From positions 1 through 64,000 of the forward strand of contig NZ_JAFWOM010000013.1 in assembly GCF_017545445.1 (NCBI RefSeq): a stretch of DNA of 64,000 nucleotides. The letters run 5' to 3'. Position numbers and translations under genes: made by a program. The notes below the pieces were generated by a model. It did no database searches. It was given only the letters and a program-made list of their open reading frames with translations, and was not told where the DNA came from. Each line of letters begins with the position of its first letter. The first letter of the stretch is position 1. Below, piece after piece: positions 41,380 through 50,167 of the stretch. The stretch is from Fibrobacter sp. (GTDB taxonomy: Bacteria; Fibrobacterota; Fibrobacteria; Fibrobacterales; Fibrobacteraceae).

Positions 41380-42900
41380 ATGGATTCCCAAACGATTGTA
41401 GCCCCGATGACGCCTGCCGGCGTGAGTGCCGTTGCAGCTCTCCGCGTAAGCGGTTCTAAAGTGCGTGAAGTCATACGCCTGCTGTTTGGAGAATCTGCTT
41501 TCAAGAACTTGAAGGCTCGCGAAGCAAAGCTTGCGACCGCAAGAGATTACCGCACGATGGTGGGCAGTGACCGTGCGACAGCCCAAGTCATCGACAGCCT
41601 CCTGTACATTTTCTTTGAAGCTCCGAATTCATACACGGGCGAAGACGTTCTGGAGCTTTACCCGCACGGAAACCCGATTATCGTCCGCGAACTTTTGCAA
41701 GTCATCAAAAGCGTGGAAGGTGTTCGTTTGGCCGAACCCGGCGAATACACGCGCCGTGCGTTTCTGAACGGACGCATGGACTTGGTGCAAGCGGAATCGG
41801 TCGCCGACGTGATTCACAGCGCGAACCGCGCGGAACTCAAGAACGCCCACCGTCTTTTGGGCGGAGCCCTTTCCAAAAAGGTCAAGACGCTCACGGAGCA
41901 AGTCATGGACATTTCGGCGCGCCTCGAACTCGATGTCGATTTCGCCGAAGAAGAAGCCGATCCGGATTACGCGACTTGGGGCACGAAGATTGGAGCGATC
42001 CGCGAAAGTGTAGAATCCATTTTGAAGAGTTTCAAGGGGAGTGCCGCCGTGCGTCGCTTGCCGCTCGTGGTTCTGTATGGCGCCCCGAACGCGGGCAAGT
42101 CCAGTCTCGTAAACGCGCTCCTCGGCGAAGACCGGATTCTCGTGAGCAATATTCCTGGGACGACTCGCGATTTTGTCGAAGTCCGCTTGTTCCTCGCAGG
42201 GGGCGAAATTCGCCTCGTCGATACCGCAGGCATTGCGGACAAGGCAACCGACGCTCTTGATGCGCTCAGCATGGAAAAAAGCCGCGAAATCCTCGCCGAA
42301 GCCGACATGAAAATCCTCGTCGTGGATGGGGGGGTAGACGACAAATGCGAAGAGCGAGCGTCGCAGCCATGCTTGCATGGATATGACCGAGCTCAGCATT
42401 TGGGATTAGAGCGAAGCGATAATCCAAAGACGAGAGACGAGAGTTGCGACCGCAATGTCATTTTGGAGGGAGGCGCAGACCGACCGATGGAATCTAAGAG
42501 CATGGACCCTATCACTGCGTTCCAGGGTGGCTATACGCCAGACTTTGTCGTCATTTCGAAGTCGGATTTGGGCGTGTCTTGGCAGGGCGGGGGTCTTCGT
42601 GTGTCCTCGAAGACGGGCGAAGGGCTGGACGCGCTCATGGAAGTGATGAACGCCCGCCTGTTCGCGAACCGCGACGATTCCGAAGACATTTGGATTACGA
42701 GCGAACGCGAAAAGACTTGCCTCGAAGAGGCGCTTGCTGGCATCGACCGCACGCTTTCGCTCATCCGCACGAATCCGGCGGTAGAACTGATAGCGTTCGA
42801 AATGCAGCTGGTGCGGCGGGCACTCCAAAGTATAACGGGCGAAATTTCGTCCGAAGATGTTTTACAAAAGATTTTTGCGGGGTTCTGCATTGGGAAATAG
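41380..42900 (+). CDS. mnmE: tRNA modification GTPase MnmE with in-frame repeat insertion
   Basis: 506 residues (E. coli 454). N-terminal tetrahydrofolate-binding domain (TIVAPMTPAGVSAVAALRVSG), helical domain, and inserted G domain: G1 GAPNAGKSS, PGTTRD, DTAGI and SKSD in place of NKxD. It ends with the conserved KIFAGFCIGK; the final Cys acts in catalysis. With MnmG it builds the cmnm5 group on U34 of tRNAs. Residues about 318-383, between ILVVDGG and the SKSD strand, are translated from two intergenic repeats (see 42334-42535). The insertion falls in a surface loop of the G domain, so the enzyme may tolerate it. Confidence 0.93.
   Translation: MDSQTIVAPMTPAGVSAVAALRVSGSKVREVIRLLFGESAFKNLKAREAKLATARDYRTMVGSDRATAQVIDSLLYIFFEAPNSYTGEDVLELYPHGNPIIVRELLQVIKSVEGVRLAEPGEYTRRAFLNGRMDLVQAESVADVIHSANRAELKNAHRLLGGALSKKVKTLTEQVMDISARLELDVDFAEEEADPDYATWGTKIGAIRESVESILKSFKGSAAVRRLPLVVLYGAPNAGKSSLVNALLGEDRILVSNIPGTTRDFVEVRLFLAGGEIRLVDTAGIADKATDALDALSMEKSREILAEADMKILVVDGGVDDKCEERASQPCLHGYDRAQHLGLERSDNPKTRDESCDRNVILEGGADRPMESKSMDPITAFQGGYTPDFVVISKSDLGVSWQGGGLRVSSKTGEGLDALMEVMNARLFANRDDSEDIWITSEREKTCLEEALAGIDRTLSLIRTNPAVELIAFEMQLVRRALQSITGEISSEDVLQKIFAGFCIGK
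42334..42535 (+). repeat. Composite intergenic repeat inserted in frame in mnmE
   Basis: 42339-42447 closely matches the intergenic element at 25366-25474: GACGACAAATGCGAAGAGCG...ATGACCGAGCTCAGCATTTGG...CCAAAGACGAGAGACGAGAG. It is followed by a degenerate GTCATTTTGGAGG...ATGGACCCTATCACTGCGTTCCAGGGTG element like 25923-25951. The translated insert reads DDKCEERASQPCLHGYD... and is about 65 residues long. Confidence 0.85.
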
Positions 42901-43744
42901 CTACATCGGCGTCATTCTCGCCATTTTCGCATTTGGCACGTACATGGTTCCGCTCAAGGCGTGGTCCAAATTTACATCGTGGGCATACCTCTCCTGCATG
43001 GCCTTGGGCATGTTCCTCGGGCAACTTTGCATTTCGTTTGCGACGGACACTTTCTGCGTTTTGCCGGTCGGCATCCTTTGCGGGTTCCTTTGGGTTTGCG
43101 CAGGAGCGTTCTGCTTTTGGGCGGTCAAGGTCGAACAGGACTTGACGGGGGCCGGGGTCCGCTCGATGGGCGTAAGCATCCTCGCTTCTTTTGTAACGGG
43201 CGTGCTCATTTTTTCGGAATCGACTGTACTTTACTTTTCGATTCCGGCAATTTTCCTTTTGCTTTTCGGACTGAGTCGCCTCGCGCCTCCTCAGGGCAAC
43301 ATCTTTAGAAACTGGCGTTCCCTTTTGGGCGGTCTTATTTTCGGCCTTTTCCTCATTCCGTATAAGTTTGCCGAAGTCCCTATACTCGAATTTATGAGTT
43401 CCTTTACGCTAGGCATTTTCGTTGCTGCAGAACTTTTAGTTGCCATTTTGAGCATCAAACGCCGCGCATTTTTCGAATATGGCCTTGCCCCCTCGCTGGC
43501 GTCCATGTTTATGGGGGTCCTATGGGTAATTGGGCAGCATGGCTGTTTTTGGGCCATAGACACAAAAGGCGCCTTGGGATACGCTGTGGGCTACCCGCTT
43601 ACGCAGCTCAATTTGCTCGTGAACCTGCTTTGGGGCGTTGTCGTATTCCACGAATACCCGACTAAACCCGAACGGATCAAGCTCGCCATTGCGACTTCGG
43701 TCATTTTAGCGGGTGCGGTGCTCCTCGCCTTGTCTAAAATGTAA
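42857..43744 (+). CDS. GRP/RhaT-like sugar transporter (10-TM DMT superfamily)
   Basis: 295 residues with about ten hydrophobic helices: YIGVILAIFAFGTYMVPLK, LSCMALGMFLGQLCI, VGILCGFLWVCAGAFCFW and so on to ATSVILAGAVLLAL. The FGTYMVPLK and QLNLLVNLLWGVVVFHEYP patterns resemble glucose/ribose porter (GRP, TMEM144-like) transporters, which take up sugars with protons. Substrate unknown. ATG 42857 overlaps the mnmE C-terminus by 44 bases. TTG 42890, behind GCGGGG, overlaps only 11 bases and removes a poorly conserved lead, so it may be the real start. Probably translationally coupled to mnmE. Confidence 0.75.
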   Translation: MFYKRFLRGSALGNSYIGVILAIFAFGTYMVPLKAWSKFTSWAYLSCMALGMFLGQLCISFATDTFCVLPVGILCGFLWVCAGAFCFWAVKVEQDLTGAGVRSMGVSILASFVTGVLIFSESTVLYFSIPAIFLLLFGLSRLAPPQGNIFRNWRSLLGGLIFGLFLIPYKFAEVPILEFMSSFTLGIFVAAELLVAILSIKRRAFFEYGLAPSLASMFMGVLWVIGQHGCFWAIDTKGALGYAVGYPLTQLNLLVNLLWGVVVFHEYPTKPERIKLAIATSVILAGAVLLALSKM

Positions 43745-43859
43745 ATTTTCAGGTACATTTTACGCCGTTATTACTTTATGTTGGCGTTCTGTCAACAAAA
43801 ACTTGTAAAAAAAATCTTTTTTTATGGGGAATTTCCATATAGAAATATATGTTTATAAC

Positions 43860-46079
43860 ATGAGTTTGTGGAAATTCTTCATAACCAGTTCACTAATCGG
43901 TTCCGTTTCGGCGTGGGCCATTCCTGCAACACCCTTTCCAATTAATTCTACGCAACCCGATGGTTCCGTGGTGCAAATTCGAAAGATAGGAAACGAACAC
44001 TTCAACTATACAATTACAGGTGAAGATAGTATTCTTGTTGTTCGCGATTCGAGCGGATACTGGAACTATGCCGATGAACATGGCAAGAAAACCGGTATAA
44101 GAGTTCACAACAAGTCCAAGCGTAGCGAAAAAGAGAGAAAATTCTTGCGAAATCGCGATTCCCGCCAAATTCTTGAAAAATTTCGCGAAAAAGGCCTAAA
44201 AAGGCTCCAAGAACAACGGGAACAAGAAACCTCTTCGCAACCCATGAAGGCAAATGCTTGGGGCGGTGGAACGACGCAAACTAAAAATACCAATACGCCA
44301 ACCCGTCCGGCATTGAATTCCGTGAAAAAAGAAGGAGACGTCCGCGGGCTTGTCATCCTAGTGCAGTTTAGCGATGTAAAATTTAAGCGAGATAACGCCA
44401 CAGAAGAATATTCGGATTACCTCAATAAAGAAGGCTATTCCAATTATTTTATGAGCGGAAGTGTTAGGGATTTCTTTATCAGCAATTCCATGGGAAAGTA
44501 TCGCCCCACCTTTGACGTTGCAGGTCCGATAACGTTAAAAAAGACTCGTGATGAATATGGTTCCGCAATTGATCCGAACAACATTGCGGCAGGAGCGGTC
44601 AATGCCGTCAGCGAAGCTATGGATTCGTTGGTCGCTCAGGGTATGGATTTTACTCCCTACGACAGCGACAATGACAGAATAGTTGACTTTGTCTATATGA
44701 TTTATGCGGGTGTCGGTTCGGCAGACACTGATGTGCAAACGGCCATTTGGCCTCATTCATACAACATTCCGAAGCGTCTGACCCGAAACATGTCCATGAG
44801 CCGTTATGCATGTTCTCCAGAACTTGACGGTCAAGCTTATATGTACCGCAAAACAACGGATGCATTGAATGGTATAGGTACTTTCTGTCATGAATTTTGC
44901 CATGTGCTAGGGCTTCAGGACCATTATGACGTGAATGTCAATGACTCGCGTACGAAAGTCCGTTTTACGCCGGGCCAATGGGATTTGATGGATGCAGGTT
45001 CTTACAACTGTCCGCAGAACAAATATCTATCCACTTCTTGCTCGCCTGCAAACTTGTCTGCATTTGAGCGTTTCAGTTTAGGCTGGCTTGAACCGAGACG
45101 TTTGGAAATTTCGGACACCACATTTGTTCTAAGGCCTGTTCAAGAAAATGATGGACTTGTGCTGACTTCGACAAATGATAATGAATATTACTTTATCGAT
45201 TTTCGCTTGAAAGAAGATTTTGATGTCGGCCTACCGAATAAAGGGATGCTTATTTGGCATATAAATTATGATAAAAGAGCGTGGGCATACAACGAAGTCA
45301 ATGTCGCAGACCCTATGCGAGTGGATTTGATCGAAGCTGACGGCAAAGCGGATGGTTATTCCATTGCAAACGATGCGTTCCCGGCAACCGTCAGGGACGG
45401 TGCTTTCCAGACAAGAATTGTCAACAGTTTCAATGGGTTTGTGACATGGAATGGTGACAGCCTTGGAATCGAACTTTATGACATGCAAATTGTTGGCGAC
45501 AGCATGACATTCAAGACTCGCGGAAGCCGTGTCGCTCCGGATTTGCCGTCTTCTTCAAGTAGGGCTGTCGTTTCGTCTTCTAGCGTAAAATCATCATCTA
45601 GCGTTGCATCTTCGTCAAGTAGAAAGGCTTCGTCGTCTAGCGTTGCTTCGTCGTCAAGCGTAATAGTCTCGTCATCTTCGATGATCGTTCTTAGTAGTTC
45701 TACGGCAAGGTCATCATCTTCAATTGCATGGCCGCCGTTCTCCAGTTCGTCGCATCACAAGATTTCTTCGAGCAATTCTTCGTTCATTAATCCGGGAATG
45801 AGTTCTTCAAGCGAAGCTTTCCAGAATTTAATGAATACGAACGTTGCTACTGCGACTCGGTTCTTGGTTGAGGATGGAATCTTGAAGGTCTCAGCAAACA
45901 TTGAAGGCCGTAAGACTTTGAATCTGTTCGATGCAAATGGTACTCTTTTAATGACTCGATCGTTTAAAGATGAAATTTGCGTAATTCAATTGAATAAATT
46001 GCGTGGAAAATCATTTGTTGTTGCGACGCTCAACATGAATGGTCGCATCCTAAAAACGCAAAAAATTAGAGTCAAATAG
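43860..46079 (+). CDS. Secreted M6-type metalloprotease with poly-Ser linker and C-terminal sorting domain
   Basis: 739 residues from ATG 43860 (MSLWKFFITSSLIGSVSAWA signal); an in-frame ATG at 43824 would give an over-long lead. A basic propeptide runs to ~150, then the M6 (immune inhibitor A-like) catalytic domain: GLVILVQFSDVKF, DSDNDRIVDFVYMIYAG and zinc site GIGTFCHEFCHVLGLQDHYD (H344, E345, H348). GQWDLMDAGSY supplies the Met-turn. A Ser-rich linker with repeated SSSS blocks (~565-650), typical of Fibrobacter secreted enzymes, precedes a C-terminal beta-sandwich (FLVEDGILKVSANIEGRK...). Probably a surface or extracellular protease. Confidence 0.9.
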   Translation: MSLWKFFITSSLIGSVSAWAIPATPFPINSTQPDGSVVQIRKIGNEHFNYTITGEDSILVVRDSSGYWNYADEHGKKTGIRVHNKSKRSEKERKFLRNRDSRQILEKFREKGLKRLQEQREQETSSQPMKANAWGGGTTQTKNTNTPTRPALNSVKKEGDVRGLVILVQFSDVKFKRDNATEEYSDYLNKEGYSNYFMSGSVRDFFISNSMGKYRPTFDVAGPITLKKTRDEYGSAIDPNNIAAGAVNAVSEAMDSLVAQGMDFTPYDSDNDRIVDFVYMIYAGVGSADTDVQTAIWPHSYNIPKRLTRNMSMSRYACSPELDGQAYMYRKTTDALNGIGTFCHEFCHVLGLQDHYDVNVNDSRTKVRFTPGQWDLMDAGSYNCPQNKYLSTSCSPANLSAFERFSLGWLEPRRLEISDTTFVLRPVQENDGLVLTSTNDNEYYFIDFRLKEDFDVGLPNKGMLIWHINYDKRAWAYNEVNVADPMRVDLIEADGKADGYSIANDAFPATVRDGAFQTRIVNSFNGFVTWNGDSLGIELYDMQIVGDSMTFKTRGSRVAPDLPSSSSRAVVSSSSVKSSSSVASSSSRKASSSSVASSSSVIVSSSSMIVLSSSTARSSSSIAWPPFSSSSHHKISSSNSSFINPGMSSSSEAFQNLMNTNVATATRFLVEDGILKVSANIEGRKTLNLFDANGTLLMTRSFKDEICVIQLNKLRGKSFVVATLNMNGRILKTQKIRVK

Positions 46080-46081
46080 AA

Positions 46082-46107
46082 AAGGGGGCAAAAGCCCCTT
46101 TTTTTAT
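46082..46107 (+). terminator. Intrinsic terminator
   Basis: GGGGC-AAAA-GCCCC flanked by AAAA and followed by TTTTTTT, directly after the M6 protease stop. Confidence 0.85.
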
Positions 46108-46126
46108 AAGATTATTTGTCTTGATT

Positions 46127-46852
46127 CTACGGCAGTTCGCCGCCAATCAATTCCATTTGCTTCTTGTAGATGTCCTTGCAGGCATTTTCGCCGAGGTCGA
46201 GGAGCGTGTTGAGCATGTTGCGGTCGAAGCTTGCGTGTTCGCCGGTGCCCTGCACTTCGATAAAGTTCTTCGCGTCTTGCATTACGACGTTCATATCGAC
46301 ATCGGCGGCGGAATCTTCTACGTAGCAGAGGTCGCAAAGCGGGTTGCCGCTCACGACGCCCACAGAAATCGCGGTGATGCCGTGCTTTAAAATCTGTTGC
46401 GTGATGCCGAGGCGTTCCTTGATCTTCTTCACGGCAATGGCGAGGGCGACAAAGCCGCCGATGATGCTTGCCGTTCGTGTACCGCCATCGGCTTCGATCA
46501 CATCGCAATCGACGACGATGGCGTTCTCGCCGAGCGCGGCGAGATCGGCTGCACCGCGCAGCGAACGGCCCACCAAGCGTTGGATTTCTTGCGTGCGACC
46601 GCTTGCGCCTTTGCGTTCGCGTTCCACGCGCTTGCCCGTGCTCTGCGGGAGCAAGCTGTATTCGGCGGTAATCCAGCCCGTGCCGCGACCGGCGAGCCAG
46701 TCCGGGACTTTCGGGAGGAGCGTTGCATTGCAGATGACGCGGGTGCGTCCCATTTCAATAAGGACGGAACCGTCGGCGCTAGAGATAAAGCCCGTGGTCA
46801 TCTTGAGGTTGCGATATTCTTCAGGTTTTCTGTCAGTACGTGTGTAGGTCAT
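46127..46852 (-). CDS. rph: Ribonuclease PH
   Basis: 241 residues, full length. PNPase/RNase PH fold with family motifs: ADGSVLIEMGRTRVICNATL, GTGWITAEYSLLPQSTGKR, GRTQEIQRLVGRSLRGA and DCDVIEADGGTRTASI. It trims nucleotides from the 3' end of tRNA precursors by phosphorolysis. C-terminal SAADVDMNVVMQDAKNFIEVQGTGE is conserved. Single gene; upstream is repeat sequence, downstream it faces the M6 protease terminator. Confidence 0.96.
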   Translation of the reverse strand: MTYTRTDRKPEEYRNLKMTTGFISSADGSVLIEMGRTRVICNATLLPKVPDWLAGRGTGWITAEYSLLPQSTGKRVERERKGASGRTQEIQRLVGRSLRGAADLAALGENAIVVDCDVIEADGGTRTASIIGGFVALAIAVKKIKERLGITQQILKHGITAISVGVVSGNPLCDLCYVEDSAADVDMNVVMQDAKNFIEVQGTGEHASFDRNMLNTLLDLGENACKDIYKKQMELIGGELP

Positions 46853-47025
46853 AGTGATAAAATAGTGGTTAGTAAACAGTGGTTAGTGGTTGGTGGTTAA
46901 GACGAAAGAACGCTTTGCTGATAGACGAAAGACGAGAGTGGAAAAATCGTGGCTTCGCCACCTAATAAGAAACTATTGAACAGAATCTGTCTTTCGTCTA
47001 TAGGCTCGCAGAGCCGTTCTTTCGT
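46853..47025. repeat. Intergenic repeats between rph and pheA
   Basis: TTAGTAAACAGTGGTTAGTGG tract then paired GACGAAAGAACGC...GACGAAAGACGAGAG (46901-46938) and CTTTCGTCTATAGGC...GTTCTTTCGTCTAA (46993-47030) in inverted orientation. Confidence 0.7.
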
Positions 47026-47895
47026 CTAATAAGATAGCTTCTCCGTTTTGCCTTTGTGGAAACTTCCTAGTCTATAAATAAAGTCCGTATATTCTTGCAG
47101 TTCCATGAGTGCTTCCACAACGTTCGGGTCTTTCGGGTTTCCTTCGAACGAAAGGTGGAAAATGTATTCCCACGGACGGTCGGGATGCGGACGGCTTTCA
47201 ATTCGCGTGAGGTTCAAGTTGCGTTTGGCGAAACATCCGAGTGCTGCGTACAAAGCCCCCGCTCTCGAAGAATCGTTCAGCATAAAGAGCAGCGTGGTCT
47301 TGATATCCGATGCTTGCTCTTTGTCTGTAAAGTCCGGCAGCTCGATAGCCGTTTTCTGGATGGCGTAAAAGCGAGTGAAGTTCACGCCTGGAAAGTTTTC
47401 CAGCCCTTGCTTCAAAATGTCGAGACCGTAGAATTTTGCGGCGTAAGCGCTTGCTATTGCACCGACTTTCTTGTCGCCGCGTTTTGCGACTTCTTCGGCA
47501 CTTCCTGCGGTATCGTAGAACGCGACGCTTTTGATGTCCGGGTGCTGCCCGAAAAAGCGGCTGCACTGCGCAAGCCCCTGCGGGTGGCTCAGCACTTCGC
47601 GGAGGTCTTCGAGCTTTGCGCCCGGCAAAGCGCAGAGCGTATGCTCAATCTGCAACTTGACTTCGGCGACAATCGGGTGCCGCCACTTGAAAAGCAGGTC
47701 GTAGTTGTCGTAAATGGAACCTGCCGTAGAATTTTCGATAGGGATGGCGCCACCGTCAATGGCTCCCGTCTCGATGCCCTGAAAAATTTGTTCGAAAGTA
47801 TCCATCGGAATCACTTCGATGTTGTTCCCGAAGAGATGGTATGCGGCACTTTCACTGTAGGCTCCGCGACGCCCTTGAAATGCAATCTTTTTCAT
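47026..47895 (-). CDS. pheA: Prephenate dehydratase (monofunctional)
   Basis: 289 residues. Catalytic domain 1-~180: AFQGRRGAYSESAAYHLFG, GGAIPIENSTAGSIYDNYDLL, LSHPQGLAQCSRFF and the VNFTRFYAIQK motif carrying the catalytic Thr. A C-terminal ACT domain (~195-280) contains GALYAALGCFAKRNLNLTRIESRPHPDRPWEYIFHLSFEG; the ESRP segment binds phenylalanine for feedback control. It converts prephenate to phenylpyruvate. No chorismate mutase domain is fused. Its stop lies within a repeat tract. Confidence 0.95.
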   Translation of the reverse strand: MKKIAFQGRRGAYSESAAYHLFGNNIEVIPMDTFEQIFQGIETGAIDGGAIPIENSTAGSIYDNYDLLFKWRHPIVAEVKLQIEHTLCALPGAKLEDLREVLSHPQGLAQCSRFFGQHPDIKSVAFYDTAGSAEEVAKRGDKKVGAIASAYAAKFYGLDILKQGLENFPGVNFTRFYAIQKTAIELPDFTDKEQASDIKTTLLFMLNDSSRAGALYAALGCFAKRNLNLTRIESRPHPDRPWEYIFHLSFEGNPKDPNVVEALMELQEYTDFIYRLGSFHKGKTEKLSY

Positions 47896-48165
47896 GAGAA
47901 GAAATATAAATAAGATGAGAGACGAAAGTCGAAAGACGAAAGAGAATGATGGTGGATTTGAATGGAATGGTTTGGAAGTAGGAAGGAAAATGAATATGAA
48001 ATTTAGTGGTTGGTCATTAGTCGATAGTCATTGGTTATTAGTCAATGGTCATTAGTCATTAGTTATTGGTTGTTAGTCTTCATACACGGTAATTATCGCA
48101 GATACGATACCCATGACATTTTCCTAACACCTAATCCCTAATCCCTAAAACCTAACACCTAACTT
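47896..48165. repeat. Intergenic repeat tract between pheA and NlpC/P60 gene
   Basis: Contains GATGAGAGACGAAAGTCG, many ATTAGTCAATGGTCATTAG units, one ACACGGTAATTATCGCAGATACG element and CCTAATCCCTAATCCC units. No gene seen. Confidence 0.65.
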
Positions 48166-49032
48166 CTACTTAAACCGCCTTGCGCCCTTGTATTTGGAAG
48201 ACCAGTATTTATCGTCCATGGAAGTGATGACAACTCCATCGCTTGTACTTGCATGGATGAACCGGTTGCCTTTCAGGTAAATTCCGACGTGGCTGATTTT
48301 CCAGAAGTTCCCGAAAAAGACAAGGTCGCCTTCTTGCAATTTTGTGCGCCTGATGGAATAACCGCGTCCGTCATCGTAAATACGTTGTGCGTTATGGTCC
48401 AGCGAAATTCCGTAAAAGCCCTTATAGACTTGCATCACGTATCCAGAACAGTCTGTTTTCTTTTTGCTGGCGGCTCCATAGACGTATTTTGCCCCAAGCC
48501 ATTCCTTGGCGTATTTCTCAAGATTCGTAGGCCTTGCTGCGGGCTTCGTTTCTTTTTTGACTTTGGTTGCAACTTCAACTTTCTTTGCAGGTTGTTTTGT
48601 GATTGTGCTGTCGGCAATTTTGGCCGCGGATTTTGTGCTGTCTTGCTTTTGGATTTGTTCAACAGAAGTTTTCTGTTCCTTGTTTCCGGTCGAATCGCTT
48701 GCCGCTACGGCTGTTTGCTTTTTTGAAACTTGCGATGTGGTGTCTTTGGCGTTCGTCTTTTTAGTGCTTGCGACATTGATGGAGTCTGCATCTGTAGCCT
48801 TCGAACTTACTGTCTTCGAGGCGGCTGCAAGTTTTTCTTCTATCACTAATTCTTCTTGCGGATTGACTGCGGTGGTATCGACTTTTGCGGGGGCCTTTTT
48901 GGCGACTCTGTATCGTTTGTAAGTGCCGCTCTTTCTGTCGTAGCCGGGGCGTACAGGAAAAGCACAGCTTGAGAGCATTCCCAAGCTGCATGCAATAACA
49001 ATTCCCATAATAAGGCGATTACCAAAAGCCAT
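48166..49032 (-). CDS. NlpC/P60 endopeptidase lipoprotein
   Basis: 288 residues. Signal peptide with lipobox LSSC (GIVIACSLGMLSSC). A long Lys/Thr/Ala/Ser-rich linker (~30-170, with ADSINVA-like segments) leads to a C-terminal NlpC/P60 domain: KEWLGAKYVYGAASKKKTDCSGYVMQVY with nucleophile Cys, GDLVFFGNFWKISHVGIYLKGNRFIHAS with catalytic His. These enzymes cut peptide bonds in peptidoglycan stems (usually D-Glu-mDAP). The linker would let a lipid-anchored enzyme reach the cell wall. Confidence 0.9.
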   Translation of the reverse strand: MAFGNRLIMGIVIACSLGMLSSCAFPVRPGYDRKSGTYKRYRVAKKAPAKVDTTAVNPQEELVIEEKLAAASKTVSSKATDADSINVASTKKTNAKDTTSQVSKKQTAVAASDSTGNKEQKTSVEQIQKQDSTKSAAKIADSTITKQPAKKVEVATKVKKETKPAARPTNLEKYAKEWLGAKYVYGAASKKKTDCSGYVMQVYKGFYGISLDHNAQRIYDDGRGYSIRRTKLQEGDLVFFGNFWKISHVGIYLKGNRFIHASTSDGVVITSMDDKYWSSKYKGARRFK

Positions 49033-49072
49033 CAGACATAATTTAATTAATTATGGCTTTGGAGAATAATTT

Positions 49073-50047
49073 TTAGCCTAAAAATCCGTGCGGCTTGAAT
49101 CCGAGACCTTTCACGAGTTCGAAATCCTTGCAGCTGTTGACTCCTGCGGTGGTGAGCATGTCGTCTGTGATGGCGGCATTCGCGCCACTCTTGAATGCCC
49201 GCTTGCCGTCGTCGCCGAGTACACCGCGACCGCCCGCAAGACGGATGAACGCCTTCGGGTTGATGAATCGGTAAATCGCCACGATGCGGCAGAATTCGTC
49301 GTTCGTAAGCTTCGGCAAGTTTTCGTAGGGCGTTCCGGGAATCGCGTTCAGCACGTTCACCGGGGTCGATTTGACGCCAAGCTTGCGAAGGTCGAGGCAC
49401 ATGTCGATGCGGTCTTCCATTGTTTCGCCAAGGCCCATGATGCCGCCGCTGCAGATTTCGAGACCAGCCGCAAGAGCGTTCTGGAGTGCGCCAATCTTAT
49501 CGTCGTAAGTGTGTGTCGTGCAAACGTCCGGAAAATGGCGGCGGTAGGTTTCCAAGTTGTTGTGGAAGCGGGTGAGGCCAGCTTCTTTGAGCTTGTCGAA
49601 CTGTTCGCGATTCAAAAGCCCTGCCGAAAGGCAAACCGAAAGCTTCGTTTCTTTTTTCAGACGGCGGATGGCTTCGCTAATTTGTTCTACATCGCGGTTC
49701 GAAAGCGTGCGGCCCGAGGTCACGATGGAGTAACGCGGAATGCCTGCCGCTTCTTTCTTCTTGGCGTCTTCGACGATTTCGTCGGCGCTGAGCAACTTGT
49801 ATTCGGGAGCGCCGGTGTGGTAGTAGCTGCTTTGGGCGCAGTACTTGCAGTTTTCGGAACAGCGACCGCTGCGGGCGTTCACGATGGAACAGAAGTCAAA
49901 GTCGTCGCCGTGGAACTTTTCGCGGATTTCGTCGGCGGCTTGCGTGAGTTCGTCGAGGTCTTCGCTCAAAAGTTGAATAGCATCCTCTCGTGTCGTTTCG
50001 TAACTTTCATTTAAAATCTTGTTTTTCAATTCTCGAACGAAAGACAT
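49073..50047 (-). CDS. bioB: Biotin synthase
   Basis: 324 residues from ATG 50047 (GGAG upstream); a longer frame to 50077 adds ten unlikely residues. Radical SAM cluster motif GRCSENCKYCAQS (C63, C67, C70), then YKLLSADEIVEDAKKKEAAG, NLETYRRHFPDVCTTHTYDDK, CSGGIMGLGET and NVLNAIPGTP, all typical of BioB. FIRLAGGRG carries the Arg of the [2Fe-2S] site. It inserts sulfur into dethiobiotin. No other bio gene is adjacent, although a BioH-like protein lies at 16652-17290. Confidence 0.95.
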   Translation of the reverse strand: MSFVRELKNKILNESYETTREDAIQLLSEDLDELTQAADEIREKFHGDDFDFCSIVNARSGRCSENCKYCAQSSYYHTGAPEYKLLSADEIVEDAKKKEAAGIPRYSIVTSGRTLSNRDVEQISEAIRRLKKETKLSVCLSAGLLNREQFDKLKEAGLTRFHNNLETYRRHFPDVCTTHTYDDKIGALQNALAAGLEICSGGIMGLGETMEDRIDMCLDLRKLGVKSTPVNVLNAIPGTPYENLPKLTNDEFCRIVAIYRFINPKAFIRLAGGRGVLGDDGKRAFKSGANAAITDDMLTTAGVNSCKDFELVKGLGFKPHGFLG

Positions 50048-50167
50048 TTTTAGCTCCATGTTGGATTTTTGGTGCAAATATAAAAAATTCCCAAAGGCGA
50101 AGCCTATTTTGAGAAACGTTGAGTGGCTGGATCCATAGGGCTTCGTGCTTAGGATGATGCTGAAAAA

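Noticed and set aside
41629..42399. 256-codon minus-strand open frame opposite mnmE
   Set aside because: Antisense shadow of MnmE; sequence has no recognisable family pattern.
49073..50047. A biotin operon linking bioB with the BioH-like gene
   Set aside because: The genes are more than 30 kb apart, and the BioH-like protein lacks its catalytic Ser.
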